A stretch of 14,627 nt of DNA, taken from Deltaproteobacteria bacterium (GTDB lineage Bacteria; Bdellovibrionota; JACOXK01; 2-02-FULL-40-11). Below the pieces are notes generated by a model. It was given only the letters and a program-made list of their open reading frames with translations. It was not told the DNA's origin and ran no database searches. The DNA is taken from assembly GCA_016193165.1 (NCBI GenBank), contig JACPST010000106.1, positions 1-14,627 on the forward strand. Reading direction: 5' to 3'. Within the stretch, counting starts at the first letter, position 1. Every line of letters begins with the position of its first letter. Shown in pieces: positions 6,274-14,400 of the stretch. The position numbers and the translations under genes are program-made.

Positions 6274-6999
6274 ATGAGATTTCTTCACAGTTTTCAGGCA
6301 CAAACTTTAAGAGAGGGATTTAAAAATAAGCCTTGGGCAGGGCTGATCCCTCTTCTTCCTTTTTCAGTGAAGCCAACAACCAAAAAAGATATCCAATGGA
6401 TGCGAAAATTTTGGCATGTCGGAATGATCGTAGTTATTTGTTATCTTTATGCTAAAGTTTTTCCTACTCGACAAGGCGCCCTTTTGGCTTGGCTCGTACT
6501 TGGGGGACCCTTTCTCCTCTTAGATATTTTGAGAACAAAAATTCGTCCACTCAATGTACTTATTATTTCTCTATTTAGCCCCTTAATGAGAAAAAAAGAA
6601 TTATTCTCCCCCAGCTCTACAACTCCTTTTCTTTTATCAAGTTTCATCGTCATGGCTTTTTTTCCCAAACCCATTGCTATTGTTTCTATGCTTTGCTTGG
6701 CTTTTGGGGATGTCGCGGCTTGTATGATCGGTCTTCGATTTGGAAAGGACAAAATATTCCAAAATAAATCCCTTCAAGGTTCACTTGCGTGTTTTGTTGT
6801 TTGTTTTTTGGTCATGCTTGCATTTTTAATTGCACACCAAGTTTCTTCTAATACTCTTGCTGTGATTGCGCTCATTGGAGGCATGGCCGCCACTTTAGGA
6901 GAACTCATTGCCGTTAAACCTCTCGATGATAATTTTACCATCCCAGTCGTTACAGCTTCAATTCTCTATCCGACCTTACTGTTACTCAGTAATTTTTAA
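6274..6999 (+). CDS. Polyprenol/dolichol kinase-like integral membrane protein (SEC59/phytol kinase family)
   Basis: A 241-residue polytopic membrane protein of the family that includes dolichol kinase (SEC59), phytol kinase and CTP-dependent diacylglycerol kinases, which phosphorylate lipid alcohols and are related to CDP-diglyceride synthases. Motifs: RKFWHVGM near 44-51 (family RKxxH at the first helix), FGDVAACMIGLRFGK (GDxxAxxxGxxFG) about 143-157, K-S-x-Q-G-S (KSLQGS), and the C-terminal DDNFTIPV. Several hydrophobic helices are visible (about 48-65, 67-84, 117-135, 170-188, 194-210, 222-240). The first 42 residues are hydrophilic and unusual, and ATG 6400 (M43) just before RKFWH is a plausible alternative start. 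A sigma-54-type promoter lies immediately upstream. Its stop codon overlaps that of the convergent rodZ by 2-3 bases. The lipid substrate cannot be told from sequence. Confidence 0.8.
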   Translation: MRFLHSFQAQTLREGFKNKPWAGLIPLLPFSVKPTTKKDIQWMRKFWHVGMIVVICYLYAKVFPTRQGALLAWLVLGGPFLLLDILRTKIRPLNVLIISLFSPLMRKKELFSPSSTTPFLLSSFIVMAFFPKPIAIVSMLCLAFGDVAACMIGLRFGKDKIFQNKSLQGSLACFVVCFLVMLAFLIAHQVSSNTLAVIALIGGMAATLGELIAVKPLDDNFTIPVVTASILYPTLLLLSNF

Positions 7000-7712
7000 T
7001 TTTCTTGGGGGAGAACGAACGTTGTGGGCCCTTGATGGCCATGCGTAATTTCTTTTCCATCAAAGGTTAATTTCAATCCATAGGCTTCAGAAACAAAAAA
7101 ACGAATAACTTTCTTAACCTGCAATTCTAAAGATTTTCCTCCTTTTAAACTCATTTGCTTGGGAAGATCCGAATCTGCTTGAATCTTAAGCCAGATATCT
7201 TGAGAGGCTTGAAATAAAATTTTATGTTCTTTCCCTATCCCCTCCCCCTCTTTTTCTGAAGAAAGAGGTTGGACTTGAGGAGCTTGAATACTTTGTAAAG
7301 GTTCCATTTTTTTGGTGCCATGAAAAAAGAAAGAAACAAGTATCACCAACACAATAAAAACAATAGTTGCTGAAACCACAATAAAATTTTTCCCCTGATA
7401 AAAAGGAGGTGAAGGAATTTTAAGGGTTTGCTGAAAAGCCAATTCGGAAGAGGTTTCAATTCCTCGAGAACGAAGAAATTCTTCATACCGAGACAACAAG
7501 TCCTGAACCTCTAATCCCAAATACTTTGCGATCGACCGCAGCATTCCCTTCACATAGGGCTGAGAAGGTAAAAGTTCATGGTGATCTTCTTCCATGGCTT
7601 GGATTTTGGAAATATGGTACCTTGTAAATTTAGAAACATCTTCTTGAGTGAGCTTACGAAACTCACGTTCTTTTTTTAGAAACTGCCCTAATGTATCTTC
7701 GTGATTTGGCAC
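6996..7712 (-). CDS. rodZ: RodZ-like cell-shape protein (XRE HTH, one TM helix, DUF4115)
   Basis: A 238-residue bitopic inner-membrane protein with the RodZ architecture. It has a cytoplasmic Xre/Cro-type helix-turn-helix (about 8-75: LGQFLKKEREFRKLTQEDVSKFT), a linker, a single transmembrane helix about 109-131 (NFIVVSATIVFIVLVILVSFFF), and a C-terminal extracytoplasmic beta-domain of DUF4115 type (LFQASQDIWLKIQ through AYGLKLTFDGKEI). RodZ anchors the MreB cytoskeleton to the elongation machinery; here the role follows from architecture. The HTH contains the usual RodZ-like YVKGMLRSIAKYLGL segment. The start is a GTG at 7712 with no Shine-Dalgarno sequence, and a strong promoter-like element predicts transcription starting at about that base, so a leaderless message is possible. 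It is shorter than E. coli RodZ (337), mainly in the linker. It converges on the lipid-kinase-like gene and diverges from the exported hydrolase. Confidence 0.87.
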   Translation of the reverse strand: MPNHEDTLGQFLKKEREFRKLTQEDVSKFTRYHISKIQAMEEDHHELLPSQPYVKGMLRSIAKYLGLEVQDLLSRYEEFLRSRGIETSSELAFQQTLKIPSPPFYQGKNFIVVSATIVFIVLVILVSFFFHGTKKMEPLQSIQAPQVQPLSSEKEGEGIGKEHKILFQASQDIWLKIQADSDLPKQMSLKGGKSLELQVKKVIRFFVSEAYGLKLTFDGKEITHGHQGPTTFVLPQEN

Positions 7713-7718
7713 AAAAAT

Positions 7719-7747
7719 TTTATAGCATTCGATTTTCTGTTTTACAA
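7719..7747 (-). promoter_or_regulatory. Candidate sigma-70 promoter of rodZ
   Basis: On the minus strand, TTGTAA (7742-7747) is followed by a 17-base spacer and TATAAA (7719-7724), with TG one base upstream of the -10 (extended -10, TGC-TATAAA). Transcription would begin close to 7712, the rodZ GTG itself. The 69-base gap 7713-7781 must also serve the divergent gene at 7782. There I see only a weak plus-strand pair, TTTACA at 7741 and TATAGC at 7764 with a 17-base spacer. Confidence 0.4.
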
Positions 7748-7781
7748 TTTGTTTTTTTTCGACTATAGCCGTAAAAGGTAA

Positions 7782-8738
7782 ATGAAAACAATATCTTCGA
7801 TATTTTTCTTCTGTATTTTAGAAACGACTGCATGGGGATGGGCACGGCATAACTTACTCACACCTTTTGTTATTGAAGATGTCGCATGGCTTAAAAAAGC
7901 GGGGGAAAAAGTTTCAGCCTCTTGGATTCTCGTCCACTATACGGATGAGCCCGATTGGGGAATGGATCAAAATTTAGAACTCTCGCCTAATCAAAAATTT
8001 ATGGGGGGAACAAAAGGCCCGACCAGCCAAGCCTTTCGACATCTTTACTTAAAAAAATGGAACTTAAAAGCTCCCTGGAGAACTTTCCACATCCCTCCCA
8101 GAGAAATGGGGGAAGCTTTAAAAAGAGCCCAGACTTTTTACGACTTGGCACAAACTGCTTTTGAAGGGGGAGAGCCTTATTGGGCATTTCGATTTTTAGC
8201 CTGGTCTCTTCATTATATTCAAGATCTCGGTCAACCGTTTCACAGCAGCCAACTTTTGACTCCCAAATTTATTGCCTGGGATTCTGTTTTTAATTTTGAA
8301 GCCCTCATTAAACGCACCACTCAAATTATTTCTAACTACCATTTTATGTATGAAGACTATGTTGTTTTTCGGATTGAAGAAGAAACAAAACATAAACTCA
8401 AAAAACATTTTATTTCCGCCCTCAAGGGCGATACCTTTATGATGAGTTCCAGCGCCTATTTAATTGCGCGGCACTCCGCGGACGATTCTAATCGTCTTTC
8501 TTACGCTATTGGAGAAGCTTGTTATACCTTTTTTGGAGACCAGTTTTTAAATCCTTCTGTTGATGTTCCCAACAGCCCTAAAGGAAAGTTCCCTCTTGCT
8601 CCCTATGAACAATCTTCCAGGCTTTCTGAAAAAGAAAAAACACTCTTCCTAAAAAACACGGCCAAAAGTCTTCAAAAAACAGCCTTTTACACACGCTCTT
8701 TGTTAGAGCTGGCCAAAGAAGAATTCTTGAAGAAATGA
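7782..8738 (+). CDS. Exported zinc hydrolase of the S1/P1 nuclease / phospholipase C fold
   Basis: A 318-residue exported protein. The signal peptide is about residues 1-17 (MKTISSIFFFCILETTA), with predicted cleavage leaving W18 at the mature N terminus. W18-G-x-x-x-H23 has the same spacing as W1 and H6 of P1 nuclease, where the N-terminal Trp itself binds zinc. Further zinc-ligand matches are D55 or D58 in TDEPDW, H87 in RHLY, and H144-x3-D148-x5-H154 in HYIQDLGQPFH, which has the same spacing as H116/D120/H126 of P1. The third-site pair (His-x3-Glu or His-x3-Asp in known enzymes) seems to align with D167-x3-N171 (WDSVFNFEA), so one metal site may be altered. The substrate, phospholipid or nucleic acid, cannot be decided. 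A weak ribosome-binding site (AAGGTAA) precedes ATG 7782. It appears to head a plus-strand unit with the DUF1820 gene and greA. Confidence 0.82.
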   Translation: MKTISSIFFFCILETTAWGWARHNLLTPFVIEDVAWLKKAGEKVSASWILVHYTDEPDWGMDQNLELSPNQKFMGGTKGPTSQAFRHLYLKKWNLKAPWRTFHIPPREMGEALKRAQTFYDLAQTAFEGGEPYWAFRFLAWSLHYIQDLGQPFHSSQLLTPKFIAWDSVFNFEALIKRTTQIISNYHFMYEDYVVFRIEEETKHKLKKHFISALKGDTFMMSSSAYLIARHSADDSNRLSYAIGEACYTFFGDQFLNPSVDVPNSPKGKFPLAPYEQSSRLSEKEKTLFLKNTAKSLQKTAFYTRSLLELAKEEFLKK

Positions 8739-8757
8739 CAAAGGTGGTGTAAAAGAC

Positions 8758-9078
8758 ATGCCTATGTTTAGAGTCAAATTTAAAGATGATTATGAAAAAG
8801 AGGTCTACACGGTTTATTGCAAAATCGAAGCCTTAGACTTACGAGGCCATCCTTATTTTGTGTGTTTAAATGGTCTTATTGAACCCGCTCATAGCCCTTT
8901 GATTGAACTCAACAGCAAAGAAAAAAGAAGATTTCGAGAAACTAAGTCCTTGATGATCCCTATTCAAAATGTTGTCCTGATCGAACAATTAGATGATGAA
9001 AAACCTCGAATTGTAGAAGTTCCACCTCTAGCTTCTTTTCAAAAAATATTCAAAAATCCCTCTGAAATTAAAGAATGA
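8758..9078 (+). CDS. DUF1820 family protein
   Basis: A 106-residue small, soluble, beta-rich protein with no signal peptide or membrane helix. It resembles the DUF1820 family, small proteins of unknown function: an opening [31 protein letters not shown] segment (family: YKVxFxxxxxxYExYAxxxxxSDLxGFxEV), a middle [33 protein letters not shown] (family: xVVDPSEExLKxEFxGVKRxYIPMHxVIRIDEV). This match is from memory of the family pattern, not a search. An AGGTGG ribosome-binding site at 8742-8747 fits ATG 8758; an in-frame ATG at 8764 is a second possibility. It follows the zinc hydrolase by 19 bases and its stop overlaps the greA start (ATGA at 9075-9078), so it is in an operon with greA and may share transcription- or RNA-related timing. 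Function is unknown. Confidence 0.75.
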   Translation: MPMFRVKFKDDYEKEVYTVYCKIEALDLRGHPYFVCLNGLIEPAHSPLIELNSKEKRRFRETKSLMIPIQNVVLIEQLDDEKPRIVEVPPLASFQKIFKNPSEIKE

Positions 9079-9548
9079 CCAAAGAACCCATTACCCTTGA
9101 AGGGCATGAAAAATTAAAACAAGAAGTTCACAGGCTCAAAACTGTTGAACGTCCGGCTACTATCAAAGCCATTGCGGCCGCCAGAGCCCATGGAGATTTG
9201 AAAGAAAACGCGGAATATCATGCGGCGCGAGAGGAACAGGGATTTTTAGAAGCGCGTATTGCAGAGCTCGAACACATGCTGGCCGTAGCCCATGTTATTG
9301 ATCACAAAACCATTAAATCTGAAAGCATTGCTTTTGGAGCCACCGTCACTGTTTTAGATTTACAAACAGATGTCCAAAAAACTTATCAAATTGTTGGAAA
9401 ATTTGAGTCAGATGTAAAAGTGGGGAAAATTCCTATTGCCTCTCCCATTGCCCGTGCTCTCATTGGCAAAAAAGTAGGCGATGAAGTCACCATCCAAGTA
9501 CCCAAAGGCACCCAGGAATTCGAAATTCTTAAAGTAGAGTACGTTTAA
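9075..9548 (+). CDS. greA: Transcription elongation factor GreA
   Basis: A 157-residue cytoplasmic factor that binds the secondary channel of backtracked RNA polymerase and stimulates cleavage of the nascent RNA 3' end. The N-terminal coiled coil (about 8-75) carries the tip motif [20 protein letters not shown] with the acidic residues D41 and E44 that hold the catalytic magnesium, at exactly the E. coli positions. The C-terminal FKBP-like domain includes FGATVTVLD, the YQIVG strand, [16 protein letters not shown] and the terminal FEILKVEYV. Length matches the family (about 158). Its ATG overlaps the stop of the DUF1820 gene, indicating translational coupling. The last 20 bases overlap the 3' end of the convergent pyrD, which leaves no terminator between the two. 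Confidence 0.97.
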   Translation: MTKEPITLEGHEKLKQEVHRLKTVERPATIKAIAAARAHGDLKENAEYHAAREEQGFLEARIAELEHMLAVAHVIDHKTIKSESIAFGATVTVLDLQTDVQKTYQIVGKFESDVKVGKIPIASPIARALIGKKVGDEVTIQVPKGTQEFEILKVEYV

Positions 9549-10530
9549 TTTTTCGAATTAAGGCGGGGCCTTTGAAAATAAGGCCTGTGTAGAGTTCAAT
9601 AAGATCCGCGCCAGCATTTATTTTTTCCTGAGCATCTTTGACAGATAAAATTCCTCCTACGCCTACCAATGCCATTTGAGAAGACACCTGGGATTTAAAC
9701 ATTTTAAGAAGATGGGTAGATTTTATTCTTAAAGGATTTCCACTGATTCCCCCTTGTGAAAGACGAACAGAAGACAAGAGAGAATAATCTGTTGTTGTAT
9801 TGGTAGCTACTAAAGCTGAAACTTTATATTTTTCACATAAGGCAATAATTTGAGGAAGCTGATCTTTCGATATATCGGGCGACATATCGGGAGAAAGTTT
9901 CACCCACACAGGATGGCGAGAAACTCTTTGAACACGACTCAAGAGCTCTTCTAAAAAATGGGGCTCTGCCAGTCTTCGTAGTTCTGGCGTATTGGGAGAG
10001 CTAATATTGATCACAAAAAAATCAACCACTGGATTTGCCCGTTCAATACAAATCACATAATCGTCTGTCGCTTTTTCTAAAGGAGTATCGCTATTTTTTC
10101 CAACATTAAGCCCGACTGGAATTTTCATTTTGGGTTTTACGGCTTTCAAGCGCTCTACCACTTGAGCAATGCCATCATTATTAAATCCAAGCCAATTGAC
10201 CAAGGCTTCTTCTTTTTCAAATCTTAAAATTCTAGGTTTTGGATTTCCCGTTTGAGGACGAGGAGTCACCGTCCCTACTTCTATAAAACCAAAACCCAAA
10301 GCTTGAAATCCCAAGAGAGCTTTCGCATTTTTGTCAAAACCCGCTGCAAGTCCAATAGGATTTTTAAACTGTAACCCACAGATATTTCTTTGAAGTCTAG
10401 GGTCATCATAACGACAAAAAACACACAAAATCCAACGAACAGGCGCTAAAGAAAGGAGAAAAAGAAGAGTTTCATGAACAACTTCAGGATCCAACCGAAA
10501 AAGAAAAAATCTAAAAAATTTATAAAGCAT
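9529..10530 (-). CDS. pyrD: Dihydroorotate dehydrogenase (quinone), class 2
   Basis: A 333-residue FMN enzyme of de novo pyrimidine synthesis that oxidises dihydroorotate to orotate and passes electrons to membrane quinones. The class 2 N-terminal amphipathic/hydrophobic membrane-association segment is visible (about 1-36, [11 protein letters not shown]...[14 protein letters not shown]), followed by the barrel: [13 protein letters not shown] (about 57-69), [35 protein letters not shown], catalytic S178 in NISSPNTP (E. coli S175), K211 in VWVKLSPD (E. coli K217), TNTT, the GGISGNPL loop, VGVGGI and YTGLIFKGP. All key residues are present. ATG 10530 overlaps the coaBC stop by 11 bases, so this is the last gene of the glyS-ppdK-coaBC-pyrD operon. 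It ends inside the convergent greA. Confidence 0.97.
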   Translation of the reverse strand: MLYKFFRFFLFRLDPEVVHETLLFLLSLAPVRWILCVFCRYDDPRLQRNICGLQFKNPIGLAAGFDKNAKALLGFQALGFGFIEVGTVTPRPQTGNPKPRILRFEKEEALVNWLGFNNDGIAQVVERLKAVKPKMKIPVGLNVGKNSDTPLEKATDDYVICIERANPVVDFFVINISSPNTPELRRLAEPHFLEELLSRVQRVSRHPVWVKLSPDMSPDISKDQLPQIIALCEKYKVSALVATNTTTDYSLLSSVRLSQGGISGNPLRIKSTHLLKMFKSQVSSQMALVGVGGILSVKDAQEKINAGADLIELYTGLIFKGPALIRKIKRTLL

Positions 10531-11737
10531 TCTCTAGGCTCTGAATCAAAGACTCGATAATTTCTTTTTTGGACTGCAGTTTTTGGACAGCTCCTTTGCG
10601 ATCCAAAAGAAGTGCCGGATGGATTTGATCTTTAATATGTGAAAGATCATTGACAACCACAACATCTATATTCATAGCATCTAATGCTTTCATTCCAAGA
10701 CGAGCCAGTTCCTCTTCAGATTTTTTCCATTCTAACTTAAATCCGATCTTAAAGAGTCCCTTCGAAATGTTCTCACAAGAATGACGTGTCACTTTATCTA
10801 TTTCTCGAATAATTTTAGGGGTTTGAACGAACTGCACTTCTAAAGGTTCGGCTGAAGAAAGTTTTAAATCATGAGTTTGGGCAGGCACGTGATCTAAAAC
10901 AGCTGCAGAAAAAATAGCCGCATGAACTTTTTGAACCTGTAGCTCAGAGAGAACCACATCTAACATTTCCTGAGGCGTAGTCACAGAAATCACAGGATAA
11001 AACGAATGTGGCGAAACAGAACCCGAGCCATACACGAGGGTGGGGTCTGCTCCTCGAATGTAAAGCTCATGAGCCAATCGCACCCCTAATTCTCCCGTTG
11101 AAAAATTAGAAATATATCGGACTGGGTCAATGGGACCTCGCGTAGGGCCTGCCGTTATTAATATTTTTTTATGCTTTAAAGGCCCCTGAGCTAAAACATG
11201 AGAAACTTCTGATACAATCGTTTCACACTCCGGGAATTTTTCTTTAGATTCTTCGTGCTTAGGCTCAATAAAGTAAATATTTTTTTCTTTTTTCAAAAAA
11301 GAAATATTTTTCTTTAGCACTGGATTTTGAGCCAGCGACTCATGCATGGTAGGAACAAAAGCAATGGAAATCTCTTGGCCCCACCCAGAAGCCAGTGTCG
11401 TTGTCACAGGGTTATCCGCCAAACCCAAAACCATTTTATTGATCGTATGGAGTGTTGCCGGAGCTACTAAAATCAAATCGGCATTTGTCACATGTTCTGC
11501 ACTTCCAGAAAGCTGTGTGACCACTTTTTGTTGCGTAGCCCATTCTAAAGATAAAGGCGTAATAAACTGCTCTGCTGATGGAGTTAAATAAGCTTGGACA
11601 GATGCACCGTAGCGTCTGAGTTCTCGAGCTAATTTTATAGTCTCACAAGCCCCAATACTCCCTGTCACACACAAAGCAATGGTTTTGTCTTTGAGTGTTG
11701 TAAATTTCAACTCAACAGCTTGATCACTTTTCATCAT
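10520..11737 (-). CDS. coaBC: Bifunctional phosphopantothenoylcysteine decarboxylase / phosphopantothenate-cysteine ligase
   Basis: A 405-residue CoA-biosynthesis enzyme joining 4'-phosphopantothenate to cysteine (CoaB part) and decarboxylating the product (CoaC part). I chose ATG 11737, two bases after the ppdK stop; the frame stays open to 11803, but that stretch lies inside ppdK. CoaC half (about 16-180): KTIALCVTGSIGACETIKLARELRR for FMN, H82 in AEHVTNADL, APAT, and PTMH at 129-132, where E. coli has PAMN (an His variant is known in other lineages). The usual Cys flap followed by GxGRM is not recognisable; only C171 in FPECETIV is near. CoaB half (about 189-405): ITAGPTRGPIDPVRYISN with N211, then STGELG where SSGKMG is usual, and VVVNDLS. 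The enzyme looks intact but divergent. It overlaps pyrD by 11 bases. Confidence 0.93.
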   Translation of the reverse strand: MMKSDQAVELKFTTLKDKTIALCVTGSIGACETIKLARELRRYGASVQAYLTPSAEQFITPLSLEWATQQKVVTQLSGSAEHVTNADLILVAPATLHTINKMVLGLADNPVTTTLASGWGQEISIAFVPTMHESLAQNPVLKKNISFLKKEKNIYFIEPKHEESKEKFPECETIVSEVSHVLAQGPLKHKKILITAGPTRGPIDPVRYISNFSTGELGVRLAHELYIRGADPTLVYGSGSVSPHSFYPVISVTTPQEMLDVVLSELQVQKVHAAIFSAAVLDHVPAQTHDLKLSSAEPLEVQFVQTPKIIREIDKVTRHSCENISKGLFKIGFKLEWKKSEEELARLGMKALDAMNIDVVVVNDLSHIKDQIHPALLLDRKGAVQKLQSKKEIIESLIQSLENAL

Positions 11738-11739
11738 TG

Positions 11740-14400
11740 TTATTGCTTTAAAACAGCTTGAGCCGCAGCCAGTCGTGCAACAGGAACTCGATAGGGGGAA
11801 CAACTGACATAATTAAGGTTACAGTGATAACAAAACTCGATCGAGGCAGGATCTCCTCCATGCTCTCCACAAATTCCTATTTTAAGATGCGAATTTGTTT
11901 TTCTTCCAAATTCCACTGCCATTTGAATGAGACGTCCCACTCCCTTTTTATCAATACTCACAAAGGGATCGCCGTCATAAATTCCTTTTTCTACATATTT
12001 TGGCAAAAAGAAACCTGCATCGTCTCTAGAAATTCCAAAGGTGGTTTGAGTTAAATCATTTGTTCCAAACGAAAAAAAATCAGCCTGTTTGGCAATCTCA
12101 TCTGCCACTAAAGCAGCCCGGGGAAGCTCAATCATAGTTCCCACTTTATAATCGACTAAGGTTTTATATCTTTCTAAGACTCCTTTACATACCTGAACAA
12201 CATTTTTCTTTAAGACGTCAAACTCATTTGCATTCCCAACAATGGGAATCATAATTTCTGGCTTTAAATTAATCTTTTCTTTTTGTACCACTTCACAGGC
12301 GGCTTCCATAATGGCATGGACTTGCATTTCATAAATTTCTGGATACACCACTCCTAAGCGACATCCTCTAAATCCCAACATCGGATTAAACTCTTCTAAG
12401 CTTTTGGCTTTTCGTTTGAGACGTATTAAAGAAATTTCAATTTTTTTAGAAAGCTCTGCTAATTCTTTACTACTTTGAGGTAAAAATTCATGAAGCGGAG
12501 GATCTAAAAGTCGAATGGTTACAGGATATCCTCTCATCTCTTTAAAAATTCCAATAAAATCCTCTTTTTGCATGGGAAGAAGTTTGGCTAATGCTTTCCG
12601 ACGAGCAGTTTCGGTATCCGCCAAAATCATTTCTCTCATGGCATCAATCCTATTTAAGTCAAAAAACATATGCTCAGTTCGGCACAGTCCAATGCCTTCT
12701 GCTCCAAATTCCCGCGCTACCCGTGCATCATGAGGAGTATCTGCATTGGCTCTCACTCCTAAAGTTTTCACTTCATCCACCCAACTCATAAAGGTCTGAT
12801 ACTCTTGATCTAATTTAGGCTGAATGGTTTTTATCTCCCCTAAATAAATCTCACCAGAAGTTCCATCAAGAGTAATGACCTCTCCCTCAGCCAACTTTCT
12901 ATCACGAATGATCATTTCATGAGCCTGCATATCCACATGCAATTCATGGCATCCCACAATACAACATTTGCCCATCCCACGCGCTACAACAGCGGCGTGG
13001 GAGGTACTTCCCCCTTTGGCGGTTAAAATTCCACTGGCGACATGCATGCCATGTATATCTTCTGCAGAAGTTTCCATACGAACTAAAATGACGCGATGTC
13101 CGTCTTGTACCCATCGTTCTGCATCATCCGGTGAAAAGACAACTTTTCCTGAAACTGCACCTGGAGACGCGGGAAGTCCTTTGGCCAAAATTTCCTTGGA
13201 TGCCTCTGGATCAATCATGGGATGTAACAGCTGTTCCACCTGTGCAGGATCTACTCTTAAAATAGCCTCTTTTTTAGAAATCAACCCTTCTTGAACCATA
13301 TCGAGTGCAATACGAATGGCCGCTTTGGCAGAGCGCTTGCCTCGTCGAGTTTGAAGCATCCAAAGCTTTCCCTTCTGAATAGTAAACTCAATATCTTGCA
13401 TTTCCTTAAAATGATTCTCAAGGTGTTGGGAAATCGCTTGAAGTTCCTCAAAAATCTTAGGCATTTTCTTTTCTAAACCATGAGCCTCTCCTTCTTCCGT
13501 AGTTAAAGAAGCAGGAGTTCGAATCCCAGCCACCACATCTTCTCCTTGAGCATTTGCCAAATACTCCCCAAAAATCTTCTTTTCTCCCGTGGAAGGATTC
13601 CGGGTAAACGCAACTCCCGTAGCACAGTCATCCCCCAAATTTCCAAAAACCATGGCTTGAATATTGACTGCCGTCCCCCACTCCCTGGGAATATGATTAA
13701 TTTTTCGATAGGTAATCGCTCGAGGAGAATTCCAAGAACGAAAAACAGCTCCAATGGCTCCCCACAGTTGTTCTGTAGGATCTTGAGGAAACTCTTTTCC
13801 TAAAATCTTCTTAACCAAAAGTTTATATTCCAAAACCAGCTCTTCCAAATCTCGTGCTGTTAAATCAAGATCCTGAGGTGTCCCTTTTTTCTTTTTCTTA
13901 TTTTCTAATAGGGTTTCAAAATGATGAATAGCCACTCCCAATACCACGTTACTATACATCTGAATAAATCGACGATAACTGTCAAAAGCAAAGCGCTCTT
14001 TTTGAGTTTTTTGAATGAGTCCCTTTAAAGTTTCATCATTTAATCCTAGATTTAAAACAGTATCCATCATTCCAGGCATACTGACTCTTGCCCCGGAACG
14101 AACAGAGACTAAAAGAGGATTATTGGGATCTCCAAAAAAAGATCCCATGAGTTCTTCAACTTTTTTTAAATTTTCCAAAACTTCATGACGAAGTTCATCG
14201 GGATAACTAAAGTGATGTTCATAAAAATAAGAACAAACGGCTGTAGAAATCGTAAACCCTGGCGGAACAGGAATAGAAAGCTGAGTCATCTCCGCCAACC
14301 CAGCTCCTTTCCCTCCTAAAAGATCTCGTCGTTTGGGATCCCCTTCGGCCTTCCCATTTCCAAAGAAAAAGACAAAAGAAGGAGCATGATACTCAGACAT
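11740..14400 (-). CDS. ppdK: Pyruvate phosphate dikinase
   Basis: An 886-residue cytoplasmic enzyme that reversibly interconverts pyruvate + ATP + Pi and PEP + AMP + PPi. Three domains are present. The N-terminal nucleotide-binding domain (about 1-350) includes LLGGKGAGLAEM, VSVRSGARVSMPGMMDTVLNLG and TGVAFTRNPSTGEKK. The swivelling phospho-His domain has H468 in GGSTSHAAVVARGMGKCC; T466 is at the position phosphorylated by PDRP regulators in other species, and a Ser replaces the common Met before it. The C-terminal PEP/pyruvate TIM barrel includes GIGLCRTEHMFF, MLGFRGCRLG, SFGTNDLTQTTFG and the general acid C844 in GICGEHGGDP. It is complete and of normal length. The run GGGGGG upstream fits ATG 14400, which overlaps the glyS stop (TAATG). 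It may carry PEP/pyruvate flux given the damaged pyk in this window. Confidence 0.98.
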   Translation of the reverse strand: MSEYHAPSFVFFFGNGKAEGDPKRRDLLGGKGAGLAEMTQLSIPVPPGFTISTAVCSYFYEHHFSYPDELRHEVLENLKKVEELMGSFFGDPNNPLLVSVRSGARVSMPGMMDTVLNLGLNDETLKGLIQKTQKERFAFDSYRRFIQMYSNVVLGVAIHHFETLLENKKKKKGTPQDLDLTARDLEELVLEYKLLVKKILGKEFPQDPTEQLWGAIGAVFRSWNSPRAITYRKINHIPREWGTAVNIQAMVFGNLGDDCATGVAFTRNPSTGEKKIFGEYLANAQGEDVVAGIRTPASLTTEEGEAHGLEKKMPKIFEELQAISQHLENHFKEMQDIEFTIQKGKLWMLQTRRGKRSAKAAIRIALDMVQEGLISKKEAILRVDPAQVEQLLHPMIDPEASKEILAKGLPASPGAVSGKVVFSPDDAERWVQDGHRVILVRMETSAEDIHGMHVASGILTAKGGSTSHAAVVARGMGKCCIVGCHELHVDMQAHEMIIRDRKLAEGEVITLDGTSGEIYLGEIKTIQPKLDQEYQTFMSWVDEVKTLGVRANADTPHDARVAREFGAEGIGLCRTEHMFFDLNRIDAMREMILADTETARRKALAKLLPMQKEDFIGIFKEMRGYPVTIRLLDPPLHEFLPQSSKELAELSKKIEISLIRLKRKAKSLEEFNPMLGFRGCRLGVVYPEIYEMQVHAIMEAACEVVQKEKINLKPEIMIPIVGNANEFDVLKKNVVQVCKGVLERYKTLVDYKVGTMIELPRAALVADEIAKQADFFSFGTNDLTQTTFGISRDDAGFFLPKYVEKGIYDGDPFVSIDKKGVGRLIQMAVEFGRKTNSHLKIGICGEHGGDPASIEFCYHCNLNYVSCSPYRVPVARLAAAQAVLKQ

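Noticed and set aside
7706..7726. TTGGCAC at the start of rodZ as a plus-strand sigma-54 promoter for the 7782 gene
   Set aside because: There is no GC at the required distance; the bases at that place are TT.
11738..11803. Upstream start of coaBC inside ppdK
   Set aside because: It would overlap the C-terminal codons of ppdK by 64 bases and encode a Cys/Ser-rich stretch unlike CoaBC. ATG 11737 is two bases after the ppdK stop.
12515..13803. Several open frames antisense to ppdK
   Set aside because: They lack recognisable protein features and ribosome-binding sites and lie wholly inside a well-conserved gene.
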